Shown: positions 46,000-57,658 of the stretch, one piece after another
Layout of the letters: every line of letters begins with the position of its first letter
Position numbering within the stretch: the first letter of the stretch is position 1
DNA from: Carposina sasakii
Lineage: Eukaryota; Arthropoda; Insecta; Lepidoptera; Carposinidae
Reading direction: 5' to 3'
Assembly: GCA_014607495.2 (NCBI GenBank)
Contig: CP053153.1
Span: forward strand, 1,178,001-1,242,000
Length of the DNA: 64,000 bases
Made by a program: the position numbers and the translations under genes
The notes under the pieces: generated by a model
The model's database searches: none
What the model was told of the DNA's origin: nothing
The model's input: the letters and a program-made list of their open reading frames with translations, nothing else

Positions 46000-46945
46000 A
46001 TTTCTAAACTAAAACTTTATCAACATAGAGACAGCTTCAACTTTATCCGTCAGGTGGTTATCTGAACATTGGAAAAATCTGCCGTAAATGAAATAAAAAA
46101 AATTATAAATAGGTACTCACTATTAAAAGTAACAAGTTTTCCCGATAGGTTTTTACTGACAATAAAACGCCTAGTGCACGTCACACTTGCAAGACACTGG
46201 GTGGATGTTTTGAGAAAATAATTGAATCGCTCGCTTTATATGCACGCAACCCCGCTAAAGTATCAGAAAGAAACAAACACAATTGAAACATATAAAATTG
46301 GCACGACAATATATAGAAAGTGCTGCCACTGAAATGTGTAAGTATAGTATTGTGCACTGTTTGTTGAGAGTAGGCGGGTATTCCCCTTGTAACTTTAAGA
46401 GGAGGCAGACCTTATTTAGCATCTTTTTGATGAAATATGCTGAAACGAGTGCATGTTTGTTAAATGTTAGACTATTACACTATATTCTTAGTACCCTTAA
46501 CTATGTCATGTAAAGCCAAAAACATGATTTAATGATTTTCGCTCGATAGTTTTGTTTTTTGAAATCGACATGTTTTTTAGTCATTTTTACTTTTATTTCT
46601 GCTATTACATGAGGTAGGCGTTTAAAATAAATTCGGATATCAAGATAATAATGATAGTAAACTTTTGTAAAGCCAAAATTAAAAAACAATCATAATTGAA
46701 CACACAATTAATAAAAATCTTTTTGAGACTTACGCCCTTTTCTTCTGAGCTCAATCAGTTGTTTAGCGTGCAAGCGATATTCTACTCTAATGCTTACTGA
46801 AAAGCGTTAAATAGTAACTTCGTGCCCGCTGACGCTCAGTACCGCGCTGTGCGCCGACGACGTAGGGTCTATGTCGCTTCCGCCCACGGCAGTGGCATTT
46901 TTTATTATCTTGTGGTGTAGGTATTACTCGATTGAGTTCGGACTA
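46000..46945. other. Region upstream of the 46.9-kb gene model
   Basis: Mostly AT-rich with chance ORFs. Positions 46830-46890 (gctgacgctcagtaccgcgc) are CpG-richer and could hold the promoter. Confidence 0.4.
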
Positions 46946-49078
46946 ATGGGAAATAAAACTAAAAAATATGTTTCCAAAAGGAAGATGGCTCAACGTTGGA
47001 GAGAATTTTCTAAAAAGGGGAGAGAATCAAAGGTGTAAGTAGCTATAATCATAATTAGTAAGTATGTAAAGTTTAGTGCTGAGAATGCATTTTATAATGG
47101 ACAGCAGAAAAACAAAATGTCGAAATTACGGGATAAAATATTTACCCGGGATAAAAAGTATAATGTGTTATTCTGATACGTACCTAAGCTAATATAAGGT
47201 CTTTCCGAAATTAGTGATTTGCCTTTGACACGAAACTAGGAAAGTAAAAAGAAACAACTTTCACTATGGGGCCAACTCCGATATAGTAAAAAAAATCAGC
47301 TGTTCCATACATTTCAGGATTTTGCGTGATGAAGTAACAAACATACACACTCACACACATACAAACTTTCACCTTTATAAATTGGTAGAATTCCTTTGAA
47401 CGATGGCGCTAGTTGCTTTGTTTATCTATGTAAAAGTCTACAAAAGAAATTAGTTCCGAAATCACACACACAGCATGAGAAGTATTCTATAAGCGCACTG
47501 CTTTACACATGAAGCACATACACAAATTTTATATACATTTACGAGTATATGTAGGTACAATATCTTTTACCCACCTAAGGAACTTACTTACTACTACAGG
47601 TGAGGCATAAATATTGGAATAGGTATGTGGATTAGGTATTTTTCAATACTAGTCGGTACCTAATACAACGTGATTAGGTCATCATCATCTTCCTGCCCTG
47701 TTCCCATTTATTTGGGGTCGGCACAATATGTACTTTTCTTCCATTCATCCCTATTATCCGTCATCTCATGGCTCACTCCCAGTACACGCATATCCTCCCT
47801 CACACAGTCCATCCAACATTTCTTTGGTCTACCTCTTCTTTATATCCATCCACACTCATGCACAAAGCTCTCTGTAAAATATGCCTTTCATCCCGTCGCT
47901 TTACATCATAGACTCATAATATAGCTTTACATGCCCGTACCAAGACAGACGGTTACTTCGTAACTTGTCTGTGATCGGCGCAACTTTCAAACTTCCTCTT
48001 ATATGTATACACATTTCTTATTTTATCCATTCTTGTAACTCCACACATCCATCTCAACATTCTCATCTTGCTTACATGGAATTGAATTTTATCCTTCTTT
48101 ACGGCCCAGCATTCAGATACAAGACGACATTAGGTATTAGGTATCGCATAAAATATCATCTTATTATGAGAAATCAACCGTAAGGCATAGACTATAAGTT
48201 TCAATTTTATTATTTAGCAAAAATACTACAATATCATTAGAATATGAAGATAATTTTCACCGTCTCTATCAAGTTTATAATAGCCCAGTGGTTACATCGG
48301 CGGAGTCGAAAATCAGATATTCCTGGTTCGTATCCGGGTACAGACAAGACTTTTTTTTCATTTTTTTTTTTACAAAATTAAAATCCTTTATTTAAACAAA
48401 ATATGTGACACAAACTAAAAACAATTTAACTAAATATTAAAAATTTAACCTAATATAAAAAATGCATTTCGCTATTATCACGATATTTTCTATTTCCACG
48501 TCTATTCTTTCTACGTAGGTATTTATTAGATAATGGATCATTCACCGAAAACCGATACTAAATATTCATCGAATAAAGATTCTACGTAGTTATCTAATAC
48601 GTAATGGATCACAGTAATGGAACGGCCATATTGCATAAATATTAGTATGTATTAGGTCGAACAGGTACGATTTTTACCTAATCCGACCCATCTTTACTTA
48701 CTACGTAGCATCTTCGGCAGCAGTTCCTTCTACAATATTTTGTTTATAGAATTCAAACAAATTGTGCCGAACAAAAAGTCCTGGAGTCGCCCGTCAAAGT
48801 TTATACCGAACTAATACCACCTGTAATGTTTGAAGAAAAGTGAGTGAGAACCTACCTACCTGCTATAATTTTGTTGTTTTTGCTCACTTGTTTTCACTTT
48901 TGGCTACTAAAACTTTTTTGATATTTTTTAACTCATTTCATATTTTAGCTCTCCGATTGACAGTTTGATGGTAACAGATGAGGTGGAGCATAGAACAGAA
49001 GGTATTTTACTGTATAAGGTAAATAGTACATATATATTTCTTGGGGAGTGTAGAGGATTAGTAAGAAAAATCATTTAA
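46946..49078 (+). CDS. Unidentified three-exon gene model, about 102 aa
   Basis: Exons 46946-47034, 48750-48839, 48949-49078. The junctions are phase 2 both times with donors GTAAGT and GTGAGT and a pyrimidine-tract acceptor, so three independent open pieces join in frame. Exon 1 is basic (MGNKTKKYVSKRKMAQRWRE). Exon 2 reads CAEQKVLESPVKVYTELIPP, and exon 3 is acidic then hydrophobic (SPIDSLMVTDEVEHRTEGIL). The stop TAA is at 49076-49078, followed 31 bp later by AATAAA. A GTAAAT donor at 49019 could instead carry the message on to exons not found here. No family is recognised. The basic N-terminus would suit a nuclear or transposon-derived protein, but that is only an impression. A moderately CpG-containing stretch (46.83-46.89 kb) precedes the ATG. 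Confidence 0.4.
47095..47170 (+). repeat. Family-K fragment
   Basis: tggacagcagaaaaacaaaa, atgtcgaaattacgggataa and cccgggataaaaagta, in intron 1 of the 46.9-kb gene model. Confidence 0.5.
47395..47500 (+). repeat. Dispersed repeat M
   Basis: gaacgatggcgctagttgct and aattagttccgaaatcacac, in intron 1 of the 46.9-kb model. Confidence 0.45.
47680..48150 (-). pseudogene. LINE 3' relic on the minus strand
   Basis: The plus strand reads tcatcatcatcttcctgccc, tatttggggtcggcacaata, catctcatggctcactccca: the reverse complement of a common lepidopteran LINE 3' end. No intact frame. The plus-strand ORFs over it are shadows. Confidence 0.6.
48284..48372 (+). repeat. Second tRNA-like SINE type with T-run
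   Basis: agcccagtggttacatcggc (A-box-like), ggttcgtatccgg (B-box-like) and then tttttttt, a Pol III terminator-type run. Different from the 45.6-kb family. Confidence 0.5.
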
Positions 49079-49114
49079 TTTAATTGTATAGTATTTAAAC
49101 GCACATCAAATAAA

Positions 49115-50084
49115 ATGATTTTTTATAGTCACAAATAATTGGAATTCGTATCAAAATTACTAACTGCACAGCAAAATCCTCAAATGAGAATATTGCTAAT
49201 CAAACTGCAATTTATATTTGTGGCATACGCATACCGCTATTTATCTTTAAATAAAGTTTTTTTTATTTATGCACAGCTAATATTGCGAATGCACATTATA
49301 CATACCTGTTAACCCTTTATTTAAAAAAAACACCTACTATTTATATTTAACATACAGCAATTTACCTAAATGAAACGGCATCTTTTTACATAATCATCTT
49401 AATATTAAAATTTGTTAAGTTACTACTTGTAACATTTTAACATATTGACTCACCTAAAAGCCTTTTTAAAAGCGATCTACATGAGTAAATTGGTCCCATT
49501 TCAGATATGTATCGGATACTATTTTTTGTGATATATAAAATAAATCTTTGATATCTACCATTAATTCGTTTTATTCAAAACTTCCTAATACTTGTTGCAT
49601 TGGATGAATTTCATACATAAATATAACTATGATGCAGGTAATGTATAATAGAATGTACAATAGACCATTGTATGAATGATTTTTTAACATACCTATATTA
49701 CTTATTAATAAATTAATTAATTTAATTTAATTGTATTTTGCAAACAAAAATAAAATAAACATAACATTGAAATCAATTATAATAACGACTCTATGGGTTC
49801 TTATGTTCTCTGCGTTTGACCTAGCGTTGACCCGCCTGCTCGAAAGCGCGCGAATTTCGAATTTTAACACTACGCAGATCTTAACGCGTATCCTTGCATT
49901 GCGGGTGGCGGGGTATGTGGGCGGAGCAACCGTGGGACTTTTATTTGACTGCTGGCTCTTAAGGTCAAATCGATCGAGACATTATTTGGTGTGGCAACTG
50001 GCAACTTTGGATATTGAGGGCTCAATTATCACTTCGGACTCGATCGCATTAATGTGGGGTGTAAGTGGGTTCGACTAATGCTTA
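49115..50084. other. AT-rich gap with one unrecognised ORF
   Basis: An ORF of 115 codons (49731-50078) has a less AT-rich second half (SARISNFNTTQILTRILALR) but its end abuts dispersed repeat N. It is more likely repeat-derived than a gene. Confidence 0.35.
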
Positions 50085-50200
50085 GGACCCAAAGTCAAAC
50101 TGACCTGCCCGTGGTGCACCCTGCTATTTAACAGACGAGGCTCTGACGCTAATAGCTTGAATTAGAATATTTTCTATTCGATTCGTCTCTAGAAAAGACA
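50085..50200 (+). repeat. Dispersed repeat N, copy 2
   Basis: gacccaaagtcaaactgacc, cgtggtgcaccctgctattt and gacgaggctctgacgctaat. It terminates the unrecognised ORF at 49731-50078. Confidence 0.55.
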
Positions 50201-50684
50201 GAGACAACTGAGTTGATGGTGCTATAATTCATCAGTTTATACTTACTTATCATTCAAGATCGACCGACATCGACGAATCCATTTAATCATAAATCGATAG
50301 AATAAAGTGTTGGTATTCCAACATGGACTCGATTAGCGGTCAATAGACTGGAATCTTTGGTCTGGTAAGACCCTAAGCTCGACGAAGCAGATACACAGTA
50401 CAAAAATAGACTAGGTACACGAAGGCGAGATTTTTACGAATTGTACTAATGCCAAATAATAAAATAAGTAAGTAGGTACTTAACTAGAAGATAGCTGCTT
50501 TACCTCAAATTCAAATACGTGTAATAAAAATAGTGGGTAAGTATTTGTCGCTGTCCTGTGCTGAGGGGTGAGCACAAACCTCTCGATAGTCCGTAACGCG
50601 TCAAACTGTCAAATCACAAAGATTTTGTTAGCGAGTCGCTAGCGTTACGCCGCGTAAAAAGGTTCGCGCTTACCCCACTGATCC

Positions 50685-50895
50685 TGGGCTTCACTAGAAT
50701 ACATCAGCTGTATCTCCTTCCGTGCACGTGGTAAGAGTCAACTAAGAAACTCGGGTATTCTCTCAAATAAACTAGCAACTTAATGATCATTTACAACTGG
50801 CCCCGTCTTCCCCGCTATGCTGAATGACACTGTGGGATGTCCTTTATAATCCCCGATTTCGGGGACACGGCCGTGTGTATATGTACCTATGTATG
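50685..50895 (-). repeat. Family-J repeat, reverse, nearly complete
   Basis: actagaatacatcagctgta, gtggtaagagtcaactaaga, gatcatttacaactggcccc and gggacacggccgtgtgtata. Confidence 0.55.
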
Positions 50896-50914
50896 TAACC
50901 AGATATGATAATTC

Positions 50915-51285
50915 TACTGGGTGTAAAAAGACAAACTTTGTTCTTTTAATATCTCATATTCTTTGTAACATCACCACGGGTTTCCAAGAAACCACGGGTT
51001 TCCAAGATATTGAGGTCCAAAGTTACATGAATATCAGCATTTTTTTAAAATAAGTCCATCTGGAAACAGTTAACAAACATTTTTTTTAAAGACACCATAT
51101 TAATATTTAAAAATGTTAGTTTTGTAGGTACATTTGTCAATCGAATACATTGCTTGCAATAGAGATTTTTTTTCAAAAATTTTTTTTTCGTTTCCCATGG
51201 TTGGTTCCATAGAAAAAAATGATCGTTACGTTACAAAGAATACGAGGTACTAAAATAACAACGTTGTCTTTTTACACCCCGTATA
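50915..51285. mobile_element. Foldback MITE with ACTGGGTGTAAAAAGAC ends, copy 2
   Basis: Matches 12534-12917 end to end, including the gatattgaggtccaaagtta block and inverted ends. A small internal duplication (accacgggtttccaag) sits near 50970-51005. Confidence 0.7.
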
Positions 51286-51439
51286 GGTATAACGACACAC
51301 TGATTGATTTATTTATTACCCGACTCACGCCAAAAGGAGTGTATGTTTGTAGCCTAAACGATTTGTCGCATTTGAGTATAAGAGGTATCGTTAGATTCGT
51401 CTTAACTTAGTCGAGGGTGAGAGTAACACTGGGTCAAAA

Positions 51440-51850
51440 ATTTTACGCAGTTTGGTATTATTGTCATCGTGTCATTATTATGTCATAGGTTTGCAAGGTG
51501 TACAGCCTTTGTACAGCGGAATCGAAATTTACATTCAGAGCTTATTGTCAGTTTTTATACAAGTTCACTATGGACCAACTACACAAAGATTGCCTACAAT
51601 GACCTCCGAGTACAGTATAATGCCTTTAGGAGGCTGATAGGGGCTGCCTAGATTTTATAGCGCTTCTGGCATGTTTGCGATGCATGGACAGACGATTTTT
51701 TCGCTATGATCATAGATGAATAATCTTATTCTTCTATGCTATAATGCGTAAAAATCTGCTTCATTGCTACGCCGCATTAGGGGCAGCGCTAAAATGATAG
51801 CCGATAAGCCTGAGATCGCCGTGGTAGGTAGGTACTTAGACTTGCATGCC
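51440..51850 (+). pseudogene. Degraded LINE reverse transcriptase fragment (different family)
   Basis: Frames include FYTSSLWTNYTKIAYNDLRV and QYNAFRRLIG, then out of frame RFYSASGMF, typical of a jockey/CR1-like ORF2 C-terminus. Several frameshifts and stops. Confidence 0.65.
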
Positions 51851-52285
51851 ACTGTACCTACAATTCATAAAATGAATAAAAAAGGTAAGCGATAATTTTA
51901 AAATAGATCAATGTTTGATGTATATTTTAAGTAACATAGTTTTATATGGACCTTAGTTACTAGTAACGCTATATGGACTACCGTCTGAAATAAATGATTA
52001 TTATTACCTATTAGTTAATGATTATTTATTTCAAAAACTAATTGGGCTTAACTTTCTGCCTCCGTGACATACTTGATTTCAAAGGCTTGGTGATTGGAAA
52101 ACGCAATTAAAATATTCCTAATGTGGGATTCCCCGTTTAATAAACAACTCCAATTCCGACACAACAAACTGGAAATAATCTTTTCAGTGATAAATTACCA
52201 AGCTTATTTATAAGTAGATAGCTATTTCATTTTAGCGGGAATAACCGTTTTACGTTAGTCTGCCCACTGATCCTACCACACCATA

Positions 52286-52615
52286 TACAGGTTGTAACAA
52301 AAAGAATCATCATCAGCCTATTGCAGTCCGCAGTTGGACATAGGCCTCCCCCAGAACACGCCACAAGGCTCGATCTCCCGTTTTTGCCATTAAGTCACTT
52401 TCAGAAATGATATGTTAAGCGAAATGTAATGTACCTAAATAGCTATAATAAACCAACCAACAGACACAAAACCACATGTGCATTTATTCACATAGTATAG
52501 AGAATTCGATTAGTAATTCAGGAATGTTCATACAATACAATCTTAAAAAATAAATACTTGTTATTTTGAGCCTCCACTTTTGTGGAAAGGTTCTCTGTAG
52601 GTAGGTATAGTGAGC
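52286..52615. mobile_element. ACAGGGTGTAAC-type MITE split by a cagcctattg fragment
   Basis: The left end acaggttgtaacaaaaagaa breaks at about 52305. A cagcctattg-family fragment (52306-52395) follows, and the MITE sequence resumes at tgatatgttaagcgaaatg. The right end is degenerate. Confidence 0.5.
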
Positions 52616-53097
52616 TAATCATTAACATATCAATTAACATATATCATTAACATATAATACACCTGTATAGGAACGTCAGATACGCGGCATTTCATACACG
52701 GATTTCTTACATTTTTTTGTAAGATTCTTTACCGCCAAACATAGAATCACCAAACAATGAGTTAAAAAATAAAAGATTGTAATCGAAAGATACTTTTTAT
52801 TTACTTAGATAAGTACATAACGGTCAACTTGCAACAAATGCTTAAATCCCTCCCCACAGATCACCCCTAGATAGGGGGTAATCTGTGTCCCTCCCATATC
52901 ATTAACCGTTTGCTCAGAGAAGTAGGTATAAAGTAGCCGCAACGGATAAAGATCCGTTGAGTCCGTTTCATAGCATAACTCCGATGCCTGCAAGCCTAGC
53001 ATGACCTGATCATGCTAGGGGGGCTGATTTCGATTTTTGTATGCAGCAGCAAAATTTCTACACAGATACATAGTAACTAGCGCCATTTTTTATCATA

Positions 53098-53103
53098 TTT
53101 ATT
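53098..53103 (-). promoter_or_regulatory. Candidate poly(A) signal of NSE2
   Basis: TTTATT on the plus strand is AATAAA for the minus-strand gene, about 90 bp past its stop codon. Confidence 0.45.
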
Positions 53104-53193
53104 TACACAAATACAGAAAACAAAATATAATAACAATCAGACATTTTCCAGGGAAAATTCTTCAGTGACATAACCTTGGAAATAACAAAGTAT

Positions 53194-56100
53194 TTAATTA
53201 CCGCTGTCATCTAAATCTAAGACGGAGCGTTCTATCATGGTGGAATGTTGTGTCAGCGCCATTCGGAACTTCAACTCCTCATCGCTAACGAGATCTTGCT
53301 TTTGAATAGGCCCTCTGTTACCACATCCGGCCACTGCAAAAAAAATGTCATAACTACCCTTCCCTCCTTACTAATATTTTAAATGTGAAAGTACTGAACC
53401 AATTGAAATGAAATTTGGTAAGTACACAGGTAGTTTAGAGAAAAGACATAGGCTAGACCACATAGTGCTGCCAGCACCGGTATGATAAATTTGGTGAGAG
53501 CGAGATGTCTCACTTTTGAACGTCAAATTCACAGAGCTATTAATAACTAGATAAACTAAGTGGATGTACTTTGCATGTAAAAAACAGACTTAAGAATTAG
53601 AATAGACACTCGTACTCGAGCCGAACTGAAGGAATTAGTGCTGATATGGAAGGTATCATAGCAAAATTGATGTCTGTTGGTTATGTGAACTCTAGTTGTT
53701 GCCATTGTGGAAGATCGATTGTGCGACGCGTGAAGCAGGAGCCATGACTACTTTTATAATAATCTATATATTTATTTTACCTAATTTGTATTAATTTGTA
53801 TACCCACTACACAGCCCTTTAGGGATTACAATGTGGGAGTAGGTAAAAGTATGTAAAGCAGCATACCAGCACCACGATAAAAGAAGAAACTCATACCTGG
53901 ACATTTGGTTCTTTGTTTCATCTGAATAAGGCTCATGATAGACTCCCTTTCATAAACATGGCCGCAAACTCGGTTTTTGACAGGATCTGTGATTGCCTTC
54001 TTTGTAATAGGATCTATCTGTAATAACAATAATAAACTGAAATAGGGTACAAGAATAACCTAATTATTTATTGCGTGCAAAAAGCCAAAACAGTACAATC
54101 AAATTAAGCAGTTTTTACAGGACATTTGCCAATTTTTCATGAAACATGATCACATACATTCTTAAGGTATGTGGCTGAGACAGAAAGGGTCAGGTAGAAC
54201 AATTTTAAGTTGATGTACCTTATATGATGTATTTGAATGTACTCCTCAGAGGTGTTTTAAAAATAATCCCTAATACATAGTTAAAAGGTTTATTAATTAA
54301 CTAGTGGACGGCCGCGACTCCGTCCGCGTGGACTACAAAAAAAAACAAAATGTCGAAATTATCCGGGATAAAAACATTTTCCCAGGATAAAAAGTAGCCT
54401 ATATGTTAAGTGGGACCTGTCACAATATATTCCTGAAAACTGCATCGAAATCGGTTTAGCCGTTTCTGAGATTAGCGTGCACAAACGCACAGACAAACCG
54501 ACAAACAAGACAAAAATTCAAAAAATATAATATATATAATAATAAATATAATATTTTTTCTCATATATTTTCCATGTACAGACAGTGATCCTTTACATTT
54601 TTATTATATGTATAGATTATGACTTCTTGTATCTGTATCTACTGTATAGTATATATACTGTATAGTTGTGTACAGCCCTAAAATGGCCGGGAATTAGATG
54701 TTCATAAAAAATATAATTAAAAGTAAAAAAGCTTCGATTTCTGTTTTCGAGCGCATCGCCATCTTTCTCTCTTCTCTTCAACGTAAATGTGTAATAATAA
54801 CTCAAATTCGCAATAAAAATTCATTTGAAGCAAATAAAAAGTGGAAAGCCATGCACTAAATATATTCACTTACATGTTGGTCTTGTGATTCGGTGATGGC
54901 AAGGTCAGATTCATCTAAATTACCTGCAATTTAAGTACACCAATTTAATTGAAATGCTATAGGCATACACTTGCAGCCAAAATCAACAGGCACAGGAGTG
55001 TAAAACATTATCCTAAGTCTTAGATTCATTAATTATGTGCATGAATAGTATAGATAACTGAAAATTAAAGCAATCTTACTCTTAAGTAATAGCATTCAGC
55101 AGTTTTAGTATCAAAGAGCAACAAAAATTTTCACATTTTCACCAATTTTCAAATTGATATAGGCAATATTAATAGGTTAGAACATAATAATAATAATATT
55201 CACACACTTCACAACACATTAACTTAGTCCCACATTAAGATCCATAAGGTCTTGTATCGTGGGTACTAAGCAACGGTATATAAATACATAGATAAGTATA
55301 GAAACATCCATGACTCGGAAACAAACATCAATATTCATCATATCAATGTTTGCACCTACCGGAATTCGAAGATGGTATAAAAGAGGAGGTGGGACTATGA
55401 AGTGAGTTGTGTGGCAATCATAAGGCCATGACATCATGATAGGAGCGTAGCTTCAGGGGCAGTGTAATGCAATAGCTGTAACCATATGCTTGTGCTCCGA
55501 AATGTAACCATATTAAAATTACAAAGACACTAGCACTTTTATCAGGGTACTTTATTTTAAATTTATTACTAAAACATAGTATAATATTGCCATCTAGTGA
55601 TGAGTAATTGCACTAGTAAAACAATCTTGAACCATATTGATGATTAGCATTTGACTAGTCACTACAAGGTGGTTTCTATGTAAATGAGCCGGGCTACAGT
55701 GTTAGGATGCTCCCCTCATCCCATACTTCACCCGCTCCGCGGCACACTATTTTTGTATGAAAATATAGTTAGCCGCTATGTACTCCTTTTTTAAATTTTT
55801 TCTTCATGGGTTAGAAGTAGGCTATAAGCTAGCAACTAATCACTTATCATTAACATACGCTAAGCTAAAGGTGGCTCTAAGGATGCCGTTTCATGATCCT
55901 GCAAATGTATATGTAGAAGCAGGATAAAGATTTACTTGGTAACCCAGTGTCAAATGGATAAACTTGTATGAGTGTATACTTACGTCTAGCCTTCTCTTGG
56001 CCTCTTTTAATACGGGAGGTTAGCTCTATCAAATATGGATGATTCTTTACATTTAACCGCTTGCCTGCCAAACTGCTTAGGTTTGAACTAAACCTCTCTT

Positions 56101-56521
56101 CAAGAGTATCTAAATTTGAATCATCTGTTTCTCTCTGAGAATAAAAAAAATCGTGGTAGGTTAAATGAATGATGGCAGGTACCTACAATAAAAGCTAGGT
56201 AGCAAAATGATAAAGCAAGTACTACAACCTAGATACTTGCCAAGTAGCTAGGTAGGCCACATCTGCTACATTATCATGCTACGTTAAATTAATAAGTGAA
56301 AGGGACTTATTATTATTACAGCTAGGTACCTTGGCTCTATCCAAAGCTTGAGTGGCAACATCTTCTTGTGCCTCTAATAAACAGTATTCCTGGACATAAT
56401 TAGAAAGTTTCGCTAATTCGGCTTCCTTTTCTTGGTCCAGATATTTTGAAACATTGTCAGCGACTGTATATAAACTTGTCACGCATAGTTTTCTCAACTC
56501 TGCTAAATCTGTGTCTGCCAT
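53194..56521 (-). CDS. NSMCE2: NSE2/NSMCE2 SUMO E3 ligase of the SMC5/6 complex, 5 exons, 217 aa
   Basis: Exons (minus strand) 56521-56330, 56134-55984, 54923-54874, 54017-53897, 53333-53194. Junction phases 0,1,0,1 agree throughout and the frame ends in TAA. NSE2 docks on the SMC5 coiled coil and transfers SUMO to repair substrates in the nucleus. The N-terminal helical region (residues 1-115, e.g. [20 protein letters not shown]) matches the SMC5-binding part. The SP-RING starts at about residue 131: [18 protein letters not shown], then TKCP and [10 protein letters not shown]. All four expected zinc ligands are present (C149, H151, C170, C175). The first loop carries DPIT in place of a Cys, as usual in SP-RINGs. 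Length is close to the family's 220-250 aa. The start ATG begins [13 protein letters not shown]. Intron 3 contains a dispersed repeat, and intron 2 another. A retroposon lies about 90 bp upstream of the ATG. Confidence 0.9.
54300..54615 (+). repeat. Family-K dispersed repeat, long form, in NSE2 intron 3
   Basis: actagtggacggccgcgact to caaaccgacaaacaagacaa, with the same cagtgatcctttacattttt and tattatatgtatag tail as 11936-12270. Confidence 0.65.
55380..55808 (+). repeat. Dispersed repeat H, copy 2, in NSE2 intron 2
   Basis: Same landmarks as 114-380, but split by about 130 bp of unrelated AT-rich DNA at about 55505-55640. Confidence 0.6.
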
Positions 56522-56610
56522 AATTAAAAGTATTTATATTCTTAAAAACAATGCTTTATTACAGTGGAAAAACAAGAAAATCTAAAAAATAACCACAACA
56601 AAACAAACTG

Positions 56611-57024
56611 TTTTTTTTTTTTTTTTTTTTAGTTTATCCCGAAGGAAAGGCAAGGGGAACTAAGCCCATACAGCCTAATCATTGTTTAGTAAAATGTATT
56701 CTGAATTTATGATGAATGACAATGATGATGAATGGAAACGTCGGGAAAATCCTCAAGAACAAGTGTAAAGTTAGTCAAAATGAAAAATTATTGCAGAAAC
56801 AACTTACATGCGCCCATGAAGAGATCGTAATCCGGCTAAAGTTTTACTCGGCTTACCTGCGTATAAAACCATGCACACGCACTAGATTCACATCACAAGT
56901 AATCAAAATATAACTTATCTACCAGAAAACATCACTTTACGGACACATGCAAGCCATTTACAAATAATTTTTGATTTTCACAAGAAAATTACACCCGCTC
57001 CCTTCCAGCTTTTCCCGCCGAATC
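56611..57024 (-). mobile_element. Poly(A)-ended retroposon, copy 2, upstream of NSE2
   Basis: Same family as 29905-30314, reversed, with a 20-base T-run on the plus strand as its tail. The tail faces NSE2, whose ATG lies about 90 bp away. The antisense 65-codon ORF is identical to that of copy 1, so the insertions are recent relative to other repeats here. Flanks are only loosely duplicated (acagttgtttgtg / acagtttgttttg). Confidence 0.7.
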
Positions 57025-57056
57025 ACAAACAACTGTTTTTTTTGCCGGTGGCAATG

Positions 57057-57475
57057 GCAACAGGAAAAGATTCGGCGGGAAAAACTGAAAGGGTGCAGGT
57101 GTAATTTTCTTGTGAAAATCAAAAATTATTTGTAAATGGCTTGCATGTGTCCGTAAAGTGATGTTTTCTGGTAGATAAGTTATATTTTGATTACTTGTGC
57201 TGTGAATCTAGTGCGTGTGCATGGTTTTATACGCAGGTAAGCCGAGTGAAACTTTAGCCGGATTACGATCTCTTCATGGGCGCATGTAAGTTGTTTCTGC
57301 AATAATTTTTCATTCTGACTAACTTTACACTTGTTCTTGAGGATTTTCCCGACGTTTCCATTCATCATAAATTCAGAATACATTTTACTAAACAATGATT
57401 AGGCTGTATGGGCTTAGTTCCCCTTGCCTTTCCTTCGGGATAAACTAAAAATAAAAATAAAAAGCAACAGGAAAA
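57057..57475 (+). mobile_element. Poly(A)-ended retroposon, copy 3, with a 12-bp target-site duplication
   Basis: Body 57069-57463, in inverted orientation to copy 2. It is flanked by perfect 12-bp direct repeats gcaacaggaaaa at 57057-57068 and 57464-57475. With the A-rich tail this shows insertion by target-primed reverse transcription. Copies 2 and 3 together form a large inverted repeat with a 44-bp spacer. Confidence 0.8.
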
Positions 57476-57658
57476 TGTCAATGTCAAAGTAGTTATATTT
57501 TTTGCAAAGAGTAGTATCGGAAAAGAGAGCCCTCTCGTGGATTTTCGGCTAACTGAATTTGAAGCGCCTCTATTTCTTGGATCCGAAAACTGTGCATATG
57601 TGTGTGTGTACATATACCTACCTACACACATACGTACAGATTTTTAGATTGCGTATTC

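Noticed and set aside
49731..50078. 115-codon ORF as a membrane protein gene
   Set aside because: Hydrophobic stretches, but no splice or poly(A) context. The first part is AT-rich noise and the end merges with dispersed repeat N.
56694..56913. Conserved 65-codon antisense ORF inside the retroposon as a gene
   Set aside because: Identity between copies reflects recent insertion. It is antisense to the poly(A)-tailed strand and matches nothing known.
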